A stretch of 64,000 nucleotides of DNA. Source: Cycas panzhihuaensis (Eukaryota > Cycadophyta). The notes beneath the pieces are model-generated. The model ran no database searches and was not told where the DNA came from. It saw only the letters and a list, made by a program, of their open reading frames with translations. Of the stretch, positions 20,748 through 33,696 are shown piece by piece. The translations under genes were made by a program, and so were the position numbers. The stretch lies in the NCBI GenBank assembly GCA_023213395.1, contig CM041465.1:242737741-242801740 (forward strand), in the 5' to 3' direction. How positions within the stretch are numbered: the stretch's first letter is position 1; each line of letters begins with the position of its first letter.

Positions 20748-21549
20748 CATTTCCTTTGAGGCCATATTATTTTTCTTTTATTTATTAAAAAAAAAAAAGA
20801 AAAAGGGAAAAAATAGTATTAGGGGGGCTAATCGACTATAGACACTCCCTTCCTCCACTATCCCTTACTCTAATACTCCTTCATTTCAATAATGATAAAG
20901 TTATTTTTTTACTTATCTATTAGATGAGATTACCAAATTAGTATCCCAATTGGTGCACAAGTGTCCTTGGTGACTGTACAAAATGGATTGCCAATTGGTG
21001 CACAATTTTATCGTCACCAGGATTGACTAGTTATATAACTATTTTAGTTGCCACCTTATGTCCCATGATAAGCAACTTAACTTTGCCTATAATTATCTCA
21101 AAAGTAAAGCACAACATTAGTATCACTAGTGGTTATGTGATTTCATTGACTACTCATAAGACTCATTTGTACAATGCTTTCTAGTCTAATATGAAGATAC
21201 TTTCTATGGTAATCACTTATATCCTCAATCTACAATAGTCAAAGCATACACTCATAAATTTAAGGCCAAATTTGATCAATATTTTGTACCTCTTAATCAA
21301 TGGTCTCTTATTGATTTGTTTGTATCAGGCTTGAAAGACCACATCTGAACATGGCTCCAAATGGTATCTCCAATATATCTAGTAACAACCATATCCATGG
21401 CAATGGAAATAGAAGCGAAAGAAGAAGCAAAATTGGAAGAGAAATTAAAAGTAGAAGGAGGAGTAGAACTAGGAATAAAGGAATAAGATGGAGTAAAAGT
21501 AGAAGCAGACTAAGAAGAAAGAGATTAGGAAGAAGAAAGTAGAGAAATG
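20748..21549 (+). pseudogene. Ty3/gypsy gag fragment, left part
   Basis: Starts with AT-rich low-complexity sequence (20765-20820). A gag-like frame around 21245-21340 reads FKAKFDQYFVPLNQWSLIDLFVSGLKDHI, similar to the DLVDLFVSGLKPEIR stretch of plant gypsy gag, and continues into Glu/Lys-rich IEAKEEAKLEEKLKVEGG. It is split from its continuation by the solo LTR at 21550-22208. The Leu-rich and Arg-rich ORFs here are shadows of this purine-rich coding strand. Confidence 0.5.
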
Positions 21550-22208
21550 TATTGAGAAAATTGGGTCCTAATAACCAGAAATTGCCACCAAGATCTAAAC
21601 TATTTTGCAACTAGTTACAAGAATTGAAACTAAAATTTAACATGCAAGTTCTTAAACTAGAGATAATATAATAAATAAGTTAAAAAGCCAAAGTATCACA
21701 TATACAATAGATATAACATGGTAAACCCATTGCAGTATGCTAGGGAAATATCCACACAAGAAAGATATCAATCTTTATTATCTAAGAATGGAGAAATATA
21801 CATAATCTGCAGCAGAATGCTAACAACAAGAACAACTAGTTGCCTCTACTTCTCACAGTATATCTAAAATATTGAATACCATCAACATAATAAAAAAACA
21901 CTCTAAATTAGACTATATGAGAGAGTCATATAAGGCATAAATCTTGACCATCAAATCTAGGGTATTTTTAATGAATGACCCCAATTCTCTTTATAATTTA
22001 GTTTATTTTATAGTGCTAATCTTTTAGGTCAGGGGCTATTGCCCTTGAACCCCTATTTGTAAGGTGGGGTTCTATCTTCTCTCACACCCCCCAGTTAAGG
22101 GGGGCTCTCATCTCCCTTCGACCCCCCTACAAAAGTTTAGGTGGGAAATTGTACTGCTAACTTATTAAAATTTTTGCCTCTAAAATATTGTCATCACATT
22201 ATCTAACA
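21550..22208 (-). repeat. Solo LTR of family A copia
   Basis: 659 bp, reverse complement of the 1273-1924 type LTR from TGTTAGAT (22208) to a TCTCAATA end (21550). It is flanked by identical AAATG at 21545-21549 and 22209-22213, with no internal region attached. A solo LTR arises by recombination between the two LTRs of one element. Confidence 0.88.
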
Positions 22209-22213
22209 AAATG

Positions 22214-22659
22214 ATAATCGAGGATGAGCATGTCAAAGTAACTTTGCTTATATCCCTTTCATATGTCAATGTCCTCAATCCCATCATCTTACTAGAAGGT
22301 AACACATTATAAGGTGACCTAATACATGATGAAGAAGACCTTTAGATGAGTATCTATATTACTAAGGAGGTACTACCATCTTCCTTCTTTCTCTAGGAGA
22401 ATTTAGGGTTATATTTTTATGGATCTTGATATTACTACACCATGGACCCTCATTTCCTTGATGATGACATCTGTCCAAAAGGGCCATAATTCTTTTGTAC
22501 CTATTCCCACTCAATGGGATATATCCTACTAGTAGTTTCTTTATTATGACATATGGATGATACATCTACCTATGATATTCTCATAACGATAGATGGTGGA
22601 TATACGTATTTTTGTATTAAGATGCTTTAAGGGTAAAGCATCTCAAGGGGGAGGGCATA
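22214..22659 (+). other. Right part of the interrupted gypsy remnant, purine tract at 22641-22656
   Basis: Weak coding traces resume after the solo LTR (IIEDEHVKVTLLISLSYVNV, about 22214-22280). A TCTCAAGGGGGAGGGC purine tract stands directly before an LTR start at 22660, as at the 3' end of plant gypsy elements. The pol genes are not present, so the remnant is internally deleted. Confidence 0.45.
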
Positions 22660-22898
22660 TGATGAGCCTTCACCACATATTAGAGGGTTAATAGGCTAAG
22701 GAGGTTAAGCTTGAGAGTATTTAATAATAGAGAAAATTAATGGTTAGTTAGCTTAGTGGTAGAATAATATAATAATGGAGTGATCCTTTTATAAATATGA
22801 TAGCCCCACCTTATGTAAGCTTATGTTGATTAATATAATTCTATTGGGGTTCACTTTAATATTATTTGGTTCTCATTTTATACTCTTTACATCTGTCA
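22660..22898 (+). repeat. Short gypsy-type LTR (239 bp)
   Basis: TGATGAGCC to ATCTGTCA, directly after a polypurine tract. Contains a TATAAATATGATAGCCCC segment near 22790. No second copy was found in the window, so the end is inferred from the TG..CA rule. Confidence 0.5.
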
Positions 22899-23202
22899 GC
22901 TACTCCATCCACCTCTACTATTTTTAGATTATCTTGCTCTTATTTTGTATGTTATAAGAGTAATAGGGGCAATCCTATTATAGTTTGAATAGTATCTAAT
23001 ATCAACTTAAGACCATGAATAATGATCAAAGTTTATTGATAGGTGAATTCCATCTCTTTAATCATTATTACACTAATATATTGCTTTTAAAGTTGTTATA
23101 GAATATTAAAACCCTTAGAAATAAGGCTCTATAAGTGTTACAAAAAAGCCTTCAATTTTATCATCTCCACTTAAATATAGCCTTAGTTATAAACATCTAT
23201 TT
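22899..23202. other. AT-rich, nothing recognised
   Basis: About 300 bp with no ORF or repeat I can identify. By its position left of a minus-strand primer site it may be the start of a decayed retroelement interior. Confidence 0.4.
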
Positions 23203-23214
23203 AGCTTTGATACC
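23203..23214 (-). other. Candidate initiator-Met tRNA primer binding site
   Basis: The plus strand TAGCTTTGATACCA reads TGGTATCAAAGCTA on the minus strand, the usual start of plant copia/gypsy primer sites for initiator tRNA-Met. It suggests that a minus-strand LTR lies to its right (from about 23216), within or including the left arm of the inverted repeat. Confidence 0.5.
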
Positions 23215-23559
23215 ATATGAACAAATATGAAACATGCATGTATTTTAAACTATAGAATTTTAATCATACATAAAAAGTAATCATCAAAGAGCATAGGTAT
23301 ACAATACAAAGGATTTATGAGGGGAACACTTTTAGGAAAAAACTCACCAAACCAAATTAATCATCACATTGATTACACCATAATAAGATATTACATCTAA
23401 TGTAGGGCTTGGTATTTATTCAAACCCATATGATACATCAATCTCAAGAGATGTAATACTTTGTTAATTTTATCCATTCATTTAATTAATTTACTAATTG
23501 AATTACATTTATATTAACTATCTGGTTAATACTTATCCATTTTAACAGTAAATACTAAA

Positions 23560-24620
23560 AACAAAATCACCACAGATAGGGTATATATTAATCCTTAAAT
23601 TCAATAATAAAATTAGATAACAAATTAAATGAATAATACCTTATTTAAGCATTAATAAATAATAAAGGTGATTGAGTACCTTAGGAGGTTTAATCACTAG
23701 TGTTCAAATAAAAATAAGAAATAAATATTTATAGTGAATAAATCAAGAGGTAAGACTCATAAACTTATATTACAATTTTTTTTAGAGAAATAAATTATTT
23801 TTTAGGAATAATCATAAAGATAGCCTTGAGAAGTAGGAAACAAAGCTAAGGAAGAGGGAATAATCATAAAAGGCATATAACTCTATCATACAGAGTTTGA
23901 TTTCAAACCTTAAGCACTCAATTCACATCTACTTAAATATATCTATACAACAGATTATGTAAGAGAAGTAATTGCATTTAATATTAATACATAAAAATGT
24001 AAAAGAAAATAAATGCGAGTGAAAAATAATAGAAAATATTTGTGTTGTCTAAAATAAATTGCTTAAAGGGATGTACATCTGTGTTTAACTCATAAGACAA
24101 CTAACTTAGTGGGAAACTTAACCCATATTTAGCCCATGTAAGGCAACTCATAGAAATACAGGTTTATGTTAATTAGGAACAAACACTTAGAGGAGCCAAG
24201 AAAAGAGTATGAAATAATAATAAAGAATCATGTGTATAAAATAGCGATAAGCAAGAAAAATTATAATGAGAAATTATGTTATAATATATATCATAATCAA
24301 AGGGTTAAACTACAATATTATATCTCCATAATAAGAAGGGTGTTATAGATAACAAATCTTGTATCATCATTGGTAAGGAGGTATGCAATATAAATAAGCA
24401 AACTAGGCAAATGCTCAATCATAATGCAATAATAGGTAAAATATCAAGTAAACATAGGCAATCAAATATAGTGTTAGATAAATGATAAGTAAATAAATAT
24501 AATCTAATATATATTTAACTAAGAGTGAAATCATACTTAAAATTTTTATATTTTAGGGAGGAAACCCAAAATTGAGGAAATGGTTTCCCCCCTTAGATAT
24601 GGAGCTTGATGGAGGTCATA
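23560..24620 (+). repeat. Left arm of a large divergent inverted repeat
   Basis: Aligns with the reverse complement of about 24880-26030. Matching blocks include 24311-24385 with 25085-25140 (TATCTCCATAATAAGAAGGG..TCATCATTGGTAAGGAG), 24080-24140 with 25330-25385 (TTAACTCATAAGACAACTAA..AACTTAACCCATATTT) and 23640-23690 with 25790-25850 (TTAAGCATTAATAAATAATAAAG). Identity is imperfect but collinear. No protein is encoded; the ORF at 24166-24348 is likely chance. Confidence 0.75.
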
Positions 24621-24879
24621 TAATAAAAAGCAAACATTGCTAACATCATATTCTACATCTGTATATATAATGTTATCAAAATTCTATCTATATTTTGCTA
24701 AGGTTTTATATGAGTATGATATATTAGGGATTAAAGCTAAAATGTTTAGATTATATATTGTGTAAGAATAAGTTTGACTAAAGTATTTCTTAAACGTTCT
24801 AAGATTAAGGAATATGAATAATAAAAATAATAAAAAATTGAGTTAATAAGCACTTAGTTGAGTAGTTAAGAGTGTGTTT

Positions 24880-26030
24880 TCTTGATTTGGGGCTCTATGC
24901 CCTTAATTTAAGGAAATCAACTTTATTCTTACTCTTAATAATTAGATTTGTATTAAATCATATACTGTTACCTATCATTTTATTAATGTTATATTTTATT
25001 ATTACATTTTTTTGTTATTTTATTTTACTTAATACTATATATAATTGAGAATTTGCTTAGTATATTATTTATGTAAATTACACTCCTTTATTAATGATGA
25101 TATAGGATCTATTCTCTATAACACCCATTTTATTATAGAGATACAACATATGTAGTTCTATATAATATATATATACATATGTTTATGATAGCTGTGAGTA
25201 AATAAAATGATCTTACTCTTTATTTGTTATCATGGTATTTCTTCATATTTGTTATTATTTTGTACTCTCTTTTGGCTCCTTTGAGTATATAATTTACATT
25301 AACACAATCTCATACTTCTCTACTTTAGGTTATATAGGTCAAATATGGGTTAAGTTTTCTTCTCAATTAGTTATCTTATGAGTTAAGCATAAGTTTGTAC
25401 TTATCGAAGTAAGTTATTTTGGTCAGCATAAGCGTTTTCTATGATTTTTTTTTATAGATATTTATATTCTTTTACACCTTTTGCCTTAATATTGAATGCA
25501 ATTATTAATTCTATCTATATTATTATGTAGATCTCTTGGAGTAGATGTGAATTAAGTATTCATGGGTCAAAAATGGATACCATATAAGGAAGTTATATCC
25601 TTTTATAATTATGTCTTCTTCTATGCCCTCATTTCCCACTTCTTAAGGCCAACTTTATAATATTCTTAAAAAGTAACTTGTTTCTCTAAAACACAAACTT
25701 TATGATATTATTTTATGAGTTTTTCCTCTTAATTTATTTTCTATAAATACTTATTTTTATTCTAAAATCTCTAGTAGAGAATGTTATTTCTCTAAGATGC
25801 CAAGCCATCTTACTTATTTGTTGATACTTAAACATGTTTTTTTAATTTAATTTAGGTCTGATTTTTACTTTGAATTTAAAATTTTTACTATATGGATATA
25901 TTTATTTGGTTGTAAAATTTTTTATTGGTTTTACTCTATAGCTTTTGCTTTATATCTTTCATATTGATCATTGTCATTTTTCCCTGTAAAAGTTTTATTT
26001 CCTTCTGTGATAATATTATATTTTATTAGT
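24880..26030 (-). repeat. Right arm of the large divergent inverted repeat
   Basis: Reverse-complement partner of 23560-24620, with about 260 bp between the arms. The simplest reading is two copies of one LTR or transposon in opposite orientation; an inverted duplication is the alternative. Outer limits are approximate. Confidence 0.75.
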
Positions 26031-29000
26031 ATATCGTCAATGATATCATACTTGTAATATTGCATCTTTTTTCACAAGTTTTGTATTAGACTATAGATCT
26101 CTTTGTTTGTTTAATGGTATGACATCCTTTATACCACATATTGTCTACCCTATTTTAGTAGTATCATTTTTTGTTGGATCACAACTTTATTAATATTTCT
26201 AATGATACAATTCTCTTGCTTTTATTTTTATCTTATAGTTTCTTCTTCTTCTTATTATTATTAGAATTTCTTAATTCCCTTGTTGCTTACTTTTTGTTAT
26301 ATAAATTTGGCTATTTTCTATTTGCTTTTATCATTTTGTGTTGCTAATATTTATTTCATTTCATTTCCTTCTTTCTCTTTTATTAAAGGATTAAGTGATT
26401 GTTATCATAACAAAAATAAACTATGTTGAGGGACTCTTACTTACCCTTCATATAGCTATGCATTAGTTTTGTATATAATCCATAAGGGTTGCTTAGTAGT
26501 CTCTATGTAGTATTGTTCAATAGGAAAAGAAAGAAAAACAAGTGATTTGATAAGGAGTAAAGCACTCAATGCATAAGTATTCATTAAATATCTAAACCAA
26601 GTTAAGTTTTCCTTAAGTTCATATTTTATTTATATTTTTTTATTTACTTGAAAAGAGACATCCTAATATAATGGCTAATCAATTTATTTTAGGTGAGAAT
26701 ATAAAACATAATTGATACATATAAAGACCCCTTTCCTTAATTGTAAATCACATAATAAGTCTTATATAGATTGTTATATCTTAAATATAATTAGCAAGCA
26801 TACTCTCTTATAAACTTTCATTACTCATAGGATTCTACTATTTATATGGTAATCTCTACCTTTCTATTATTAGGTTTTGTTTTAAGAAATTTCTTAAAGT
26901 TGAATATGAGAGATCTCATAGCAAATAAATATTTTTGACAACCATATTGGGGACATATTATCGTAATCTATTTTTATTGTTTCTTTTTGTTCCACTTTTA
27001 GAGTGTTTCTCTTTTATGGTATGATTATTTTGTAGACTTCGAGGACTATCTCTTGAGTTCACTTACATTATGATGGAGAGTAAAGAACTTCCTTTTAGAC
27101 ATTTTGAAAACGTCTTCATCAAAGAAGTTCTTGAATAGGAGATTCCTTAACCTCAATTCACTAGTCCCTTCTCAACAATAAATGATTATATATTTTGTCT
27201 CATATTTTACACCCTTTTAAAGATGGTGAAGTAAGGTTATATTCATCCATTCCATTAATATAAAATATGCATAAACTTAAATTCACAGTTTCATAACAAC
27301 CACCTTATGCTTTTGAGTCACCAAATAATCCTCACACATAAATACCTTATCTATTACAAATATTATATCTAGTGTAGGTTTTATTCCTTCTTTAAATCAA
27401 TCCATAGGTCATCAATAATCTACAATAATGTCCCAAACTCTAGGTGCTAAAGGTTTAAATTTTATTTCACCTTCTTCCCTTATTAGTTCTTATATATTAG
27501 TTAGTGTTATTTCATAATCTACTATTCCATCATTATCATAAATTCCACAATCAATAACTCCATGATAAACTTCACACAAACTTTTTATTTTAATACCTCT
27601 TAATATGTAAAATTCACTCAACAATCCTAATCAAGATGTTAATACGCAAATTAAAACTTTGGGTTATCATGGTCCTAAGCTTAGTTATTAAGGCCATGTA
27701 CAAATAAGCACAATATTAAGTATGTTTGGTTTATAAATAGTACCCTAATCTCAAGCTTTATAACTATTGTAATCATAATATTATAGTATTACAAAATCCC
27801 ATGGAGACACTTGTTTCACCAAAATATAGCCCTTGATAAATTTCTACATATCTTGTTAATTTATTTATTTCTTCATGCATGCATTTACTTATTAAATAAA
27901 TGCTGATAAACTATTTAGCATATATTGTTATGACTTGTAATGGAACTTAGTTTGATTTTGGTAAAAGTTTATGCTAGTATAGATGATGATAGATGATTGG
28001 ATAATAGTGTATATGTATTGATATGTTCCATGTGCCAATGAATGAAAACTATAGCAATTAATCTTTCTTTTTATCCATTATAAAAAACTTTTCCTTGAAT
28101 TTCACCTCTTCTTATCCCATTTTCTCTTAATTTTATGTTTTGGTTATCAACCTATGGTGTTTTTGGGCCTCATTCTCATTTGATCACCTCTTTTAAGCCA
28201 TTTTTTTCCTTATTAGAGTCGTTCTTCTCCTTATTTACTAATTAATCTTTTATATTTCTTATATTTCCTCTCATTTTTTATATTTTACTTCTCTACATTT
28301 TTTATATTATCAAAAACATAATTTTATTCATGAAATGTAATTGATCATATTTTATGAATAAAATCACGTTTTTTGTCCTTTATAAAATATGACTAATTGC
28401 ATTTTATGAAGAAAATCACATTTTTTACTATGCCACATGTAACTTTTTTTGGTCAAGCACACCATATTTTCTCTATTTTCATTTATCGCCACTAAAATTT
28501 TGTGGTCTCACCTTCTCTTTCACTTATAAACCTCCTAGACTCTATAGAACTGAATGGGTAAAGGATCTTAGGTGTAAGCAAATAGAAAAGGAGGGAGAAT
28601 AAAGAGAAAGAGACATGGGAAACTTAAAAAACTAGTGCTAAAACTTCTTCTAATTTTTGCTACGATGTTTAACTTCTTCTAATTTTTGCTACAATATTTG
28701 ACTTCTTTCAATGCCCCAAAAAAATAAAAGAAGGAAAAGAAAAATGTGTGGTTCCTTTTAGTTTCACTTGCTTTCCTTTCATGTAAAGTGGTCTTGGGAA
28801 TGTATGATTATTTAGTTATAATTACCTTTCGTATCTTCAAGTAAACCTGAAAGGTTAAAAGAGATAAGAGAAGCAATAAAAATAAAAACATTATTAGTAC
28901 AACTCCCAAACTTAAATCTCCTCTTTTATTTATATAATCCAATTTATCTTTCATTATCGTTATACATTCTAGCCTAATACCTTTCCATTTATCTCACAAC

Positions 29001-29157
29001 ATATAGCATAAGCAAGTAGAGAATGCTTCTTAGGACTTAGTAAAAAATGATGCTAGGACCTTTATAGATTGATCTATCTTTCAACATTTCATTGAAACAA
29101 AGAAGAAACACAAGATCCTTAAGAGATAGTCAACTTAGATGAGTTCCAATTGAACCA
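26031..29157. other. AT-rich region, decayed retroelement sequence likely
   Basis: No convincing gene. At 26938-26953 the motif ACAACCATATTGGGGA matches the G1 leader motif apart from three transitions. At 28320-28440 a short ATTTTATGAA/AAAATCAC motif is repeated in both orientations. The 5' LTR of the G1 element whose gag starts near 29230 should end at about 29157, but I could not align its body with the other G1 LTRs. Confidence 0.4.
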
Positions 29158-29165
29158 TTTTTCTA

Positions 29166-29181
29166 GCGACCATACTAGGGA
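29166..29181 (+). other. G1 leader / primer-binding motif
   Basis: GCGACCATACTAGGGA, identical to the minus-strand copy at 18009-18024, about 9 bases after a likely LTR end at 29157 and about 65 bp upstream of gag coding traces. Confidence 0.6.
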
Positions 29182-29229
29182 GTTGCCATTTGTTTTGTAT
29201 CATTAATCATACATTTTTATTTTTTTATT

Positions 29230-31139
29230 AGTGGAACTTCTTCTACATAGAGATCATGTCTCTATCTCAATGTAAAAAGTTGTTGAGGCTTCAAGGTCTC
29301 TGCCCTAACTTTGAGCCTTAACATCTTCATCTTACTCAAGAAGTTTTATCAACCCATATAGATCCTTCTAAGCACCATTCTTATAATACTTACCTTTATC
29401 TACTTGAAGAATCTGACCAATTATATAAAGTCCTTATCAAATAAGGGTATCCTAAAATATCATCTCACTAGGTTAAAGATACCTCCCTTCTTGTCTCTTC
29501 CTCTGTTCAAGAGGAGACCCCCTTAATTTAGGCACCTCCACATTATCTTGAGCTAATCCTTATAAGAATTCCTTCTCTAATCTATATGCCTAGCTATCAT
29601 GATCCCTTTTACCTCGAGACTCATAGCATATCCACTTCTCCCCAATGTCATCACTTTGACCTACTTTGTGAGGAGTATAAGTTTATATAGGTTGAACCAT
29701 TTTATACCCTTAAGGTTATGCAATTTCCTTTACCATCTCGTCCTCCTACATCAGGACCACCTTTTTCCCATCTGAAAGAAGTTAGAGATAATAGGTTTGT
29801 CCACTCCCAACTACAAGCTTCAACCTAATTATTATAATGACAAACTTATCCTCCTAATACCACTCCTTTTACATATGAGAGATCTTCCCAACTATCTACT
29901 GAAGAAAATCCTACTTCCTCTCATGTCTTTACTTCCCATTATGTTAGTGCATCATCCTCTATTCTTAGGTTGACTTATTTTTATTTTGGAAAACCTACTT
30001 CTTTATATTATGTTACTATTCCTACTCAAGTTTAATAACAAGTGGTCACTCAAAGAGTTATCCCTCAAAATGATAGGCCCCTACTTTCTTTCTCTAAATC
30101 AACTAATCCCATTATGCTTCTTAATCCCACTTCTCATATTCAAATCCCATACCCTCATGTTACATTTAATCAATCTCAAGCAATTAGGCTAATCAATCTT
30201 TCTTTTTCATCTCATATTCCTAGAGCCTTCTCTCAATATAATTCTATCACCTTTTATAATTCTATGTTTCGTCATTATCCTATACCCTAAATGAATTCAA
30301 TGATTAACCCATCAGCATGGGTTAACTCCTCATAACCTCTTCCAACCTACTTTATTCCTTATGAATTACAAGCCATCACTTCCTTGCTTCCTCATACCTT
30401 GTCTTTACCTTAACATTCCTTAATATTAAGATTAAGAAAACCCTTTTTAAATGATATGAGGTCCCCTTTCCTACAAGAGGTCCTCTTATTACCTATGCCA
30501 CCATTTTTGCCTAAACTTCTAATATTTTCAAGTGAGTCTTCTTAAGATCCTGCATCTTATATATATAGACATTTGCATTGACATGCACTGATTTCATGCC
30601 ATGTGATTATATAATAATACATCTCTTTCTAAAATCATTTTAAGGTGATGCTTTGAAATGGTTTTATCACCTTCCCTCTACCTCTATCCATTCCTTCTAT
30701 AAGTAATTGACTATTTTATCAATTATTTTAAAGTGACAAGATTATTTGAATTAGGTATAAGATCATTGTTGGCAATTAAATAGAACCATGATGGAACTTT
30801 AAGAGCCTTCATAAGAAGGTTCTAGGATCAAGTTCATGCATGTTATTCTCAACTAGATTCTAATCTTCTTTTCAATTTATTTACTAATGCATTGAGGACT
30901 CACATTCATCTCAAGATCCTTAAATTATGCCCTTAAACCTATGACGAAGTTATGGATAACTCCCTTGCATTAGAGACTTTTGAGATTTAAGTAAGCACTA
31001 AAAATATTAGTAAGTCAATTCCCTCTAAAGAATTAACTCAAATACCAAAATCTTCTCATCTTAAACCAAACTATAATCAATTGACATAATTAATTAGGTT
31101 ATTAAAGCATGTTATTAATACAAAACTATATATTAATGG
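29230..31139 (+). pseudogene. gypsy gag (G1 family), broken
   Basis: Coding traces start with MSLSQCKKLLRLQGLCPNFEP near 29258. The retro-gag core GDALKWFYHLPSTSIHSFYK lies at about 30640-30700, matching the GDILKWFYHLPAHSIYSFQQ of the minus-strand element. A typical gag C-terminal stretch (LLKHVINTKLYING) runs straight into the G2 insertion at 31140. Frequent stops and frame changes show long neglect. The plus ORFs at 29986-30192 and 30042-30290 are pieces of it. Confidence 0.65.
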
Positions 31140-32025
31140 TGATCCCAAAGTAGAGCTTAATTGGTAAAAAAATTTAATTACCAACCTTTCTCCTTGAGAT
31201 CCTAAGAGTTAGTGTAGAAATCTCAATAACATTAAAATAAGAAATGAGCCCACAAAAGGAAATTCTACACCAAATCATTTATGCTTGCCATTGCTCCAAA
31301 TGTAATAAGAGTAATACTTTTATTAAACTATAAAAATCTCTATTTAATGGTGGAGAAAATAACTAGCAAAGGAATGGTCAAGTTACAAGGAATAAATGAT
31401 ACAATTATACTATAAGGGGGACTCCAACCCTCCAAGTGCTTCCCCAAGGATGCTTCCCAAGTCAAGTACCTTTCACATTTAAGAACCAAGTCTCCAACCA
31501 TATAAATGAGCTCAAGAGGCCTCAATTTATAGAAAGAAACCCAAATTGCATATTTAACAAGTGGCAATCATACAAGTATAACTACTAACAACCAGAATGC
31601 ATATTGTCCAAGTGGCATTCATGCAATTCTAAAACATTGTGGCTTGTACCTAGGCTTAACGAACTCCAATTCATCACAAATTTGGTACACATATAGGAAC
31701 GCATGTCCCCTTCGCTTCCTCAAAATTTTAGCTCATTTGCATAATAATATGTATTTTCTATTTTTCTACTAGCTATGTGATCAATTTTCTGTAAAACAAG
31801 GATTGAAATCTAATCAAATGATATTTTCTAAACCCCACCTTTTACACACATGTAGTGGGATGTATCTTATTTCTTTCAACAAAATTTCATATAAGTTTGA
31901 TACCATTTGGCCCTATCTCTTTCAGTTATTCCAATTCCTAGCATTTTCTGCATCCTATAGACATATGGCAGATCCTCTTAGCATTTTCTACCTCTTATAA
32001 ACATATGGTAGATCCTCCTAGATCA
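31140..32025 (-). repeat. 3' LTR of G2 (886 bp)
   Basis: Direct repeat of 36644-37557. Plus-strand ends TGATCCC and GGATCA or AGATCA, so the ends form a short TGATC inverted repeat. On the minus strand it follows the integrase ORF after about 40 bp. Confidence 0.9.
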
Positions 32026-32065
32026 TGGATCCCATTCCTTGGAAAATATCCAACTCCTATTTGGC

Positions 32066-32800
32066 TTAGAATTGGAGATGGGGGAAGCGTTGTTCTCCTT
32101 GTTTCCTACTAAACCACTTGGCCTTACTAGGCAATTGTCCTACTACTCTAATCTTGATAGATTCATGTGTGTCTTGTTTTGGTGGATTTTCTCTCCAAGA
32201 TATAATCTTCCTTGAGAGGCTTCTTACTTACCAAATACAAGTTATCAATTGAAGGTAAAGTGAACTGGTCCTGTTCCTCATCTAACATGGAGGGCTCAAA
32301 GAGTTTTAAATATTCAACATTTACTACTGAATATATTTGTATATAAGGTGGAAGATCAAGTTAGAAAGCATTGCCACCTACTTTTCTCAAAATCTTGAAT
32401 GGTCCATACTTTATAGGTTTGAGTTTCTTGCCTTCTCCTTTTAACTTCTCCTTGCTCAAGTATAACCATACTAAATCTCCTTCTTGAAAAGTACACTCTT
32501 GCTTATGCTTGTCATGTCTTTCCTTGTACTTTTGTTAAGTCCTTAGAAGTTGATCATGTACTTCTTTGCGGACTCTCTGGATCTTCTCCAAGTATCTTAA
32601 AGCCTTATCATGCTCCTCCTTCTCTTTGATGGATTCTTCCTTAGCTTGTATAGAAAGCTCTAAATCAAATGGACTTTGAGACAAATATCCCAAACAAACT
32701 TCAAAAGGTGCTTTAGAGTGTGATACATGCATTTCCCTATTAAATACAAATTGTAGAAAAGCCAATGATTCATCCCAAAGAATTGTATCCCCTTAATAAA
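32066..32800 (-). pseudogene. G2 integrase C-terminal region with chromodomain-like tail
   Basis: MAFLQFVFNREMHVSHSKAPFEVCLGYLSQSP (from 32765) is the integrase TPFEVVYG-type region. It is followed by a charged helix and, across a stop, QEGDLVWLYLSKEKLKGEGKKLKPIKYGPFKILRKVG (32400-32500). LPPYIQIYSVVNVEYLKLFEP follows at about 32310-32375. The end, across frameshifts, reads LPSKAKWFSRKQ..FPHLQF with a stop at 32066. This basic GPF module and tail are typical of plant chromoviruses. The chromodomain itself is too eroded to confirm. Confidence 0.75.
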
Positions 32801-33560
32801 TATACCAAAGTTCTGTTTACTACTTTAGTTTATCCATTTGTTTGATGATGGAAACTTGTACTCCTCTTCAATTTGGTATCTGTCATCTCCCATAGTGTCT
32901 TCCAAAATGATGAAAGGAATTAAGTGTCCCGATCTAAAATAATAGAAGAAGGCAAGCCAAAATTCTTCCATACATGCTTAAAGAACAACTCAACTACCCT
33001 TATTCCTATGATTGTATTCTTATAAGGTATTAGATATATCATTTTGATAAACCTATCTATAATAGCGAAGAGATAGTCATGTCCCTTCCTAGTCATCAGA
33101 AATCCCCCTAAGAAATTAATGGAGATACTTTTCTAAGGCCTAGTGGGAATAGGAAGTGGTGTATACAATCCTAATTTTCTATAAGAAGGCTTAGAAGTAT
33201 TACACAATACACATCCTTTTACATATGTTGTTACATCATTTTACATTTTTAGCTATACAATATATCTTCTCAAGTTTGCTAAAGTCTTCTCTATACCAAA
33301 GTGACCAGCTACTTTAGAAGTATGGACTTCTCTAAGCCACTTGATCTTGTCTCCTTTTGATGGAACATAGAGCTGCTCCCCTTTGAAAAGTAGACCATCC
33401 TTCCAAGCAATCTAAGAAGGTCTTCCTTTCACTAGGTTCTCTAATTCTTCTTTCAAGGCTTCATCTTCATGGTACAAGTCTTTATACTCTTCATGATGCA
33501 TTGGGTCCACCTGTAAACTCATAAGAGAACTACAAACAAAAGTTGAAGAAGAAGTGGAAC
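32800..33560 (-). pseudogene. G2 integrase zinc-binding and catalytic core, broken
   Basis: Reads REVHTSKVAGHFGIEKTLANL near 33285-33340 (integrase H2C2 His region), then degraded core sequence with many stops (33250-32800). Position between RNase H and the C-terminal domain is as expected. Confidence 0.65.
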
Positions 33561-33696
33561 AAGGTGGTCTAGATAACATATCAACAATTTTGTTAGTAGA
33601 TCCCTTTTTGTACTTAATTACAATATTAAATTATTGTAAATAACTCATCCACTTCATATGTCTTACTTGTTGTAATTTACTTTGGATTTGTAAAAA

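Noticed and set aside
20765-20820. A-rich tract considered as a LINE or processed-gene poly(A) tail.
   Set aside because: No LINE coding sequence or target duplication next to it. It mixes T-rich and A-rich runs and directly follows the G1 target duplication, so it is just low-complexity flank.
21308-21610. 100-codon Leu-rich minus ORF and 63-codon Arg/Ser-rich plus ORF.
   Set aside because: Shadows of a purine-rich Glu/Lys gag segment in another plus frame. They run into the solo LTR.
29986-30290. Two overlapping plus ORFs that might be small genes.
   Set aside because: They lie within the decayed G1 gag; composition and position fit frameshifted gag pieces.
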